Source of the DNA: Desulfuromonadales bacterium C00003107
GTDB lineage: Bacteria; Desulfobacterota; Desulfuromonadia; Desulfuromonadales; Syntrophotaleaceae
DNA: 12,748 nt
Direction: 5' to 3'
Assembly: GCA_001751225.1 (NCBI GenBank)
Contig: MAXT01000213.1
Span: 1 to 12,748 of the forward strand
The first letter of the stretch is position 1; the number at the start of each line of letters is the position of its first letter. The notes beneath the pieces were generated by a model that was not told the DNA's origin, made no database searches, and worked only from the letters and a program-made list of their open reading frames with translations. Shown here piece by piece: positions 10,505 through 12,748 of this stretch. The translations under genes were made by a program, and so were the position numbers.

Positions 10505-10514
10505 CGCTTTTTTG

Positions 10515-10685
10515 TCAGGGAGCTTTGATGCAGTCTACGGGGCAGCAGTCAACGCAAGCGCCGCAATCGGTGCACTCATCGGCGTTGATCACGCGGATGT
10601 CGCCCTGCTCTGCAATGGCACCCAGGGGACAGGAGTCGTCGCAGGCACCGCAGTTGATACATTCGTCAGTGATTGTATAGGCCAT
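10515..10685 (-). CDS. 2[4Fe-4S] ferredoxin, tandem copy 1
   Basis: 56 residues, a clostridial/bacterial-type low-potential ferredoxin. Two cluster motifs are complete: Cys9-x2-Cys12-x2-Cys15-x3-Cys19-Pro and Cys38-x2-Cys41-x2-Cys44-x3-Cys48-Pro. Two extra cysteines (47 and 52) flank the second motif. It is a cytosolic one-electron carrier of the kind used by pyruvate and 2-oxoacid:ferredoxin oxidoreductases and hydrogenases. The start is ATG, preceded by AAGGATGTGA, a Shine-Dalgarno sequence with one mismatch in its core. The stop is TGA, while copies 2 and 3 have TAA. The rest of the gene and its whole upstream spacer are identical base for base to copy 2, so the proteins are identical. It is last in transcription order and is followed by a strong hairpin. 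Confidence 0.93.
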   Translation of the reverse strand: MAYTITDECINCGACDDSCPLGAIAEQGDIRVINADECTDCGACVDCCPVDCIKAP

Positions 10686-10707
10686 GGGGGGTCACATCCT
10701 TTGTGTT

Positions 10708-10737
10708 AAGATAAGATTCATCGTTTTAGTGTGTGAA
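10708..10737 (-). promoter_or_regulatory. Candidate promoter for ferredoxin copy 1
   Basis: On the minus strand, TTCACA (10737-10732) and TATCTT (10713-10708) are 18 bases apart, about 22 bases before the ATG. Both are only partial consensus matches. The TATCTTAA block is conserved in all three ferredoxin leaders, which supports some function for it. Confidence 0.3.
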
Positions 10738-10758
10738 GCATGATGGAAAAAGAGAAAT

Positions 10759-10770
10759 AGGGGATCCCCT
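10759..10770. other. 12-bp perfect palindrome in ferredoxin spacer 1
   Basis: AGGGGATCCCCT is a perfect palindrome just downstream (in minus-strand transcription) of ferredoxin copy 2. It is followed on that strand by a pyrimidine-rich TATTTCTCTTTTT. Outer GAGA/TCTC pairing could extend it into a weak terminator; alternatively it could bind a dimeric regulator. It is duplicated exactly at 11041-11052. Confidence 0.5.
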
Positions 10771-10796
10771 GAAGTCTCTCCATATCCGCTTTATTG

Positions 10797-10967
10797 TTAG
10801 GGAGCTTTGATGCAGTCTACGGGGCAGCAGTCAACGCAAGCGCCGCAATCGGTGCACTCATCGGCGTTGATCACGCGGATGTCGCCCTGCTCTGCAATGG
10901 CACCCAGGGGACAGGAGTCGTCGCAGGCACCGCAGTTGATACATTCGTCAGTGATTGTATAGGCCAT
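10797..10967 (-). CDS. 2[4Fe-4S] ferredoxin, tandem copy 2
   Basis: 56 residues, with the same protein sequence as copy 1 and both CxxCxxCxxxCP motifs intact. The start is ATG with the same AAGGATGTGA ribosome site. The stop is TAA as in copy 3, whereas copy 1 ends in TGA. The last 81 coding bases before the stop are identical to both neighbours. The 5' half and the leader match copy 1 only. This pattern fits a hybrid made by unequal crossing-over between copy 1 and copy 3. Each copy has its own leader and a palindrome-bearing spacer, so separate transcripts are possible, though read-through through all three genes is equally plausible. Confidence 0.93.
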   Translation of the reverse strand: MAYTITDECINCGACDDSCPLGAIAEQGDIRVINADECTDCGACVDCCPVDCIKAP

Positions 10968-10989
10968 GGGGGGTCACATCCTTTGTGTT

Positions 10990-11019
10990 AAGATAAGATT
11001 CATCGTTTTAGTGTGTGAA
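10990..11019 (-). promoter_or_regulatory. Candidate promoter for ferredoxin copy 2
   Basis: Exact duplicate of the TTCACA / 18-base spacer / TATCTT arrangement seen in front of copy 1, carried along with the 282-bp unit. Confidence 0.3.
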
Positions 11020-11040
11020 GCATGATGGAAAAAGAGAAAT

Positions 11041-11052
11041 AGGGGATCCCCT
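11041..11052. other. 12-bp perfect palindrome in ferredoxin spacer 2
   Basis: Second copy of AGGGGATCCCCT, located just downstream of ferredoxin copy 3 in transcription order and 282 bases from the first. It may be a weak terminator or a regulator site. Confidence 0.5.
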
Positions 11053-11078
11053 GAAGTCTCTCCATATCCGCTTTATTG

Positions 11079-11249
11079 TTAGGGAGCTTTGATGCAGTCT
11101 ACGGGGCAGCAGTCAACGCAAGCGCCGCAATCGGTGCACTCATCGGCGTTGATCACGCGGATATCACCCTGCTCTGCAATGGCGCCCAGAGGACAGGAAT
11201 CGTCGCAGGCACCGCAGTTGATGCATTCTTCAGTAATGGTATAGGCCAA
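11079..11249 (-). CDS. 2[4Fe-4S] ferredoxin, tandem copy 3 (diverged, TTG start)
   Basis: 56 residues differing from copies 1 and 2 only by Glu for Asp at position 7; all eight cluster cysteines are kept. It aligns with the other copies from the start codon, which here is TTG instead of ATG. It is preceded by AAGGAGGTGA (11264-11255), a full match to the anti-Shine-Dalgarno sequence, eight bases before the TTG. The frame extends further upstream without a stop to about 11366, but that stretch has no ferredoxin character and contains the likely promoter. The first 87 coding bases differ from copy 2 at 10 sites, almost all synonymous, while the last 84 are identical. It is first in transcription order and has an independent upstream region, so it or its ancestor probably seeded the array. 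Confidence 0.9.
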   Translation of the reverse strand: MAYTITEECINCGACDDSCPLGAIAEQGDIRVINADECTDCGACVDCCPVDCIKAP

Positions 11250-11304
11250 GGGATTCACCTCCTTTTCTTTAAGATAGGAATCATGGCTTGATGCCACAAC
11301 GGTA

Positions 11305-11334
11305 TATATACAACAGCTCCAGTTTGCTTGTCCA
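11305..11334 (-). promoter_or_regulatory. Candidate sigma70 promoter of the ferredoxin array
   Basis: On the minus strand, TGGACA (11334-11329) and TATATA (11310-11305) are separated by 18 bases and sit about 55 bases before the TTG start of copy 3. Both boxes match consensus well (5/6 each). This is the best promoter seen ahead of the array and could serve all three genes. Confidence 0.5.
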
Positions 11335-11430
11335 CCCAAAAGCTGCCGATTGCTAGGCTGGTCCATAAAAGCCCTTGCAATTCCAAGGTCTCTGCTTTAG
11401 TATTCCGAAGTTTGTACCGGATACGGAAGG

Positions 11431-11451
11431 CGCTGTTTTTATAAAAAAGCG
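11431..11451 (+). other. AT-rich inverted repeat upstream of ackA
   Basis: CGCTGTTTTT and AAAAAAGCG face each other around a central AT, followed by TTTTATTG. The structure resembles a short hairpin with a T-rich tail, or an AT-rich promoter element. It lies in the 269-base gap between ferredoxin copy 3 and ackA, in which no gene is supported. Confidence 0.3.
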
Positions 11452-11456
11452 TTTTA

Positions 11457-11496
11457 TTGTTCAAGAGTTAGGCGTCCTTTTAATGGTTTGCCTAAC
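11457..11496 (+). promoter_or_regulatory. Candidate ackA promoter with overlapping inverted repeat
   Basis: TTGTTC (11457-11462) and TTTAAT (11479-11484) are 16 bases apart. The perfect inverted repeat GTTAGGC (11467-11473) / GCCTAAC (11490-11496) brackets the -10 box. The arms are 23 bases apart start to start, about two helical turns, the usual geometry for a dimeric regulator. It could equally be a stem in the 5' leader. Ribosome site AAGGGGA follows at 11506-11512. Confidence 0.35.
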
Positions 11497-11518
11497 AAAA
11501 AAGCTAAGGGGAAAACTC

Positions 11519-12748
11519 ATGGATATTCTTGCACTAAATTGTGGCAGTTCATCGGTAAAATATCAGCTTTATAACTGGGACAAAAAGGAAGTTATTGCCA
11601 AGGGCGCGGTTGAAAGGGTCGGAATCGGCGAGTCCTTCATTGCCCATGAAGTACCCGGCCGCGACGACTATAAGTTTGCCCAGGATTGTTCCGATCATAC
11701 CGTTGCCATCGGCCTGATCATCAAGACCCTGACCGACGCAAAAGTTGGTGTCGTTAAGACCATGGATGAAATCTCCGCGGTTGGTCATCGTGTGGTTCAC
11801 GGGGGGGAAAAGTTCGCCAGCTCGGTGCTGATCGACGTTTCGGTACTCGACGCGATCAAGGAGGTGCAACACCTGGCTCCCTTGCATAACCCGCCGAACA
11901 TTATGGGTATCGAAGCCGCACAAAAGGTGCTGCCTAACGTTCCCCATGTAGCGATCTTCGACACCGCTTTCCATCAGACCATGCCCGAAGAAGCGTTCAT
12001 TTACCCCTTGCCTTACGAGTGGTATGAAAATCATAGCGTGCGGCGCTACGGTTTCCACGGCACCTCCCATCTCTACGTGTCCAAGCGTGCCGCTGTGCTG
12101 CTCGGCAAGGACCCGAAGGAGTGTAATGTTATCACCCTGCACATCGGTAACGGTGCCTCCCACGCGGCCATTCGCGGTGGTGTCTGCGTCGATACCAGCA
12201 TGGGTATGACTCCTCTCGAGGGTGCTGTTATGGGTACCCGCTGCGGTGATATCGACCCGGCGATCCCTACCTTCATGATGGAGGTTGAAGGCTACTCCGC
12301 TAAAGAGATGGACAGTATTCTGAACAAGAAGTCCGGTCTGCTCGGCATCACCGGTCAGTACACCGACCGTCGCGATATCGGTAATGGGATCGAGGCTGGC
12401 GACAAGCGCTGTCAGTTGGCTCATGACATCGAATGCTATCGCATTAGAAAATATGTCGGTTCCTATATGGCCGTATTGGGTAAGGTCGACGCCATCGTCT
12501 TTACTGCCGGAGTTGGCGAAATGGGTTCCGAAATTCGTCAGCAGGCTCTCGAGGGCCTTGAGGCTCTGGGAATCAAAATTGACAAGGAAAAGAATCTTAA
12601 AACTCGCACCAAAAAGGCCGAAGTGGAAATTTCCACTCCCGATTCGCCGGTCAAGGTATTTGTTATCCCCACCGACGAAGAGCTGGTCTTTACCGAAGAT
12701 GTGGTCGGCATTCTGGAAAGCACCTATTGCGATCACATGGACTTCGAC
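11519..12748 (+). CDS. ackA: Acetate kinase, 3' end cut by the window
   Basis: 410 codons from the ATG to the window edge with no stop; the family is about 400-425 residues, so only a few codons are likely missing. It catalyses acetate + ATP to acetyl phosphate + ADP, reversibly, in the cytosol. With phosphotransacetylase, often the next gene, it links acetate to acetyl-CoA. Active-site residues fall at the same positions as in the Methanosarcina enzyme: Asn7 in ALNCGSSSVKY, Arg91 in GHRVVHGG, His123 in LAPLHNPPN, Asp148 in IFDTAFH, His180 in GFHGTSH, and Arg241 in MGTRCGDIDPAI. A nucleotide-site Glu lies in PTDEEL (385-389), and FTAGVGE (328-334) is also present. His215 in NGASHAAI replaces a usually small or aliphatic residue. 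AAGGGGA precedes the ATG by six bases. It runs divergently from the ferredoxin array. Confidence 0.95.
   Translation, partial: MDILALNCGSSSVKYQLYNWDKKEVIAKGAVERVGIGESFIAHEVPGRDDYKFAQDCSDHTVAIGLIIKTLTDAKVGVVKTMDEISAVGHRVVHGGEKFASSVLIDVSVLDAIKEVQHLAPLHNPPNIMGIEAAQKVLPNVPHVAIFDTAFHQTMPEEAFIYPLPYEWYENHSVRRYGFHGTSHLYVSKRAAVLLGKDPKECNVITLHIGNGASHAAIRGGVCVDTSMGMTPLEGAVMGTRCGDIDPAIPTFMMEVEGYSAKEMDSILNKKSGLLGITGQYTDRRDIGNGIEAGDKRCQLAHDIECYRIRKYVGSYMAVLGKVDAIVFTAGVGEMGSEIRQQALEGLEALGIKIDKEKNLKTRTKKAEVEISTPDSPVKVFVIPTDEELVFTEDVVGILESTYCDHMDFD

Larger units (their letters stand above)
10518..10799. repeat. Perfect 282-bp tandem repeat, unit A
   Basis: This unit carries ferredoxin copy 1 (without its stop codon) plus its upstream spacer, up to and including the stop codon of copy 2. 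By direct reading it is identical at every base to the next unit. Total identity with a fixed 282-base period points to a recent duplication or ongoing homogenisation. Confidence 0.95.
10800..11081. repeat. Perfect 282-bp tandem repeat, unit B
   Basis: Second identical unit, carrying ferredoxin copy 2 and its leader, ending with the stop codon of copy 3. The identity continues into copy 3 for 81 more bases (11082-11162), then breaks down: 10 mismatches in the next 87 bases. Confidence 0.95.

Noticed and set aside
10515..11249. CRISPR-like array because of regular repeats
   Set aside because: The repeats are 282 bp and contain whole ferredoxin genes; there are no short repeats with unique spacers and no cas genes.
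10515..11249. Mobile element as the cause of the ferredoxin duplication
   Set aside because: No transposase, terminal inverted repeats or target-site duplications are visible; unequal crossing-over explains the pattern.
10512..11291. Three near-identical plus-strand open frames (65, 65 and 71 codons) across the ferredoxin array
   Set aside because: They are antisense shadows of the three ferredoxin genes; their similarity only reflects the tandem repeat.
11255..11464. 69-codon minus-strand frame upstream of ferredoxin copy 3
   Set aside because: It starts with TTG without a ribosome site, overlaps the likely ferredoxin promoter, and resembles no family.
11549..12736. 395-codon open frame on the minus strand across ackA
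   Set aside because: It is antisense to a clear acetate kinase with all catalytic residues; the long frame is a by-product of ackA codon usage and shows no recognisable family.

Overview
The window looks like a chromosomal segment of an anaerobic, c-type-cytochrome-rich bacterium, most likely in or near the Desulfuromonadia (Desulfuromonas/Pelobacter/Geobacter relatives). This is inferred from the protein families (alternative complex III, a CxxCH-rich cytochrome, DUF1573, an MJ0042/DUF3426 protein, clostridial-type ferredoxins, acetate kinase) and the moderately high GC. No 16S or other marker is present, so it is not proven.

Layout. (1) 1-7433, minus strand: a respiratory operon for alternative complex III (ACIII), a quinol:cytochrome c oxidoreductase unrelated to cytochrome bc1. 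In transcription order it holds a polytopic membrane protein fused to a monoheme cytochrome c, pentaheme ActA, the large Tat-exported iron-sulfur protein ActB, NrfD-like quinone-site subunit ActC, small membrane subunit ActD, and the second NrfD-like subunit ActF, which runs off the left edge. The usual separate ActE cytochrome is absent between ActD and ActF. (2) 7590-8276, minus: an exported DUF1573 protein. (3) 8379-10207, plus: a promoter, hypoxanthine phosphoribosyltransferase (hpt), a zinc-ribbon/transmembrane/DUF3426 protein and a strong bidirectional terminator. (4) 10254-10445, minus: TatA, the pore subunit of the Tat translocase, which would export ActB among others. (5) 10515-11249, minus: three tandem 56-residue 2[4Fe-4S] ferredoxin genes. 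Two of them lie on perfectly identical 282-bp units; the third is a diverged copy with a TTG start. (6) 11519-12748, plus: acetate kinase (ackA), open at the right edge.

How the parts fit. ACIII would oxidise menaquinol and pass electrons through ActB clusters and ActA hemes to a periplasmic or membrane cytochrome, probably the heme domain of the first gene. The acceptor, perhaps a terminal oxidase, would lie left of the window. The ferredoxins and acetate kinase belong to anaerobic acetate/pyruvate metabolism and are not obviously linked to ACIII. The best leads are the unusual ACIII gene set, the retained N-terminal cluster motif in ActB, and the recently expanded ferredoxin array.
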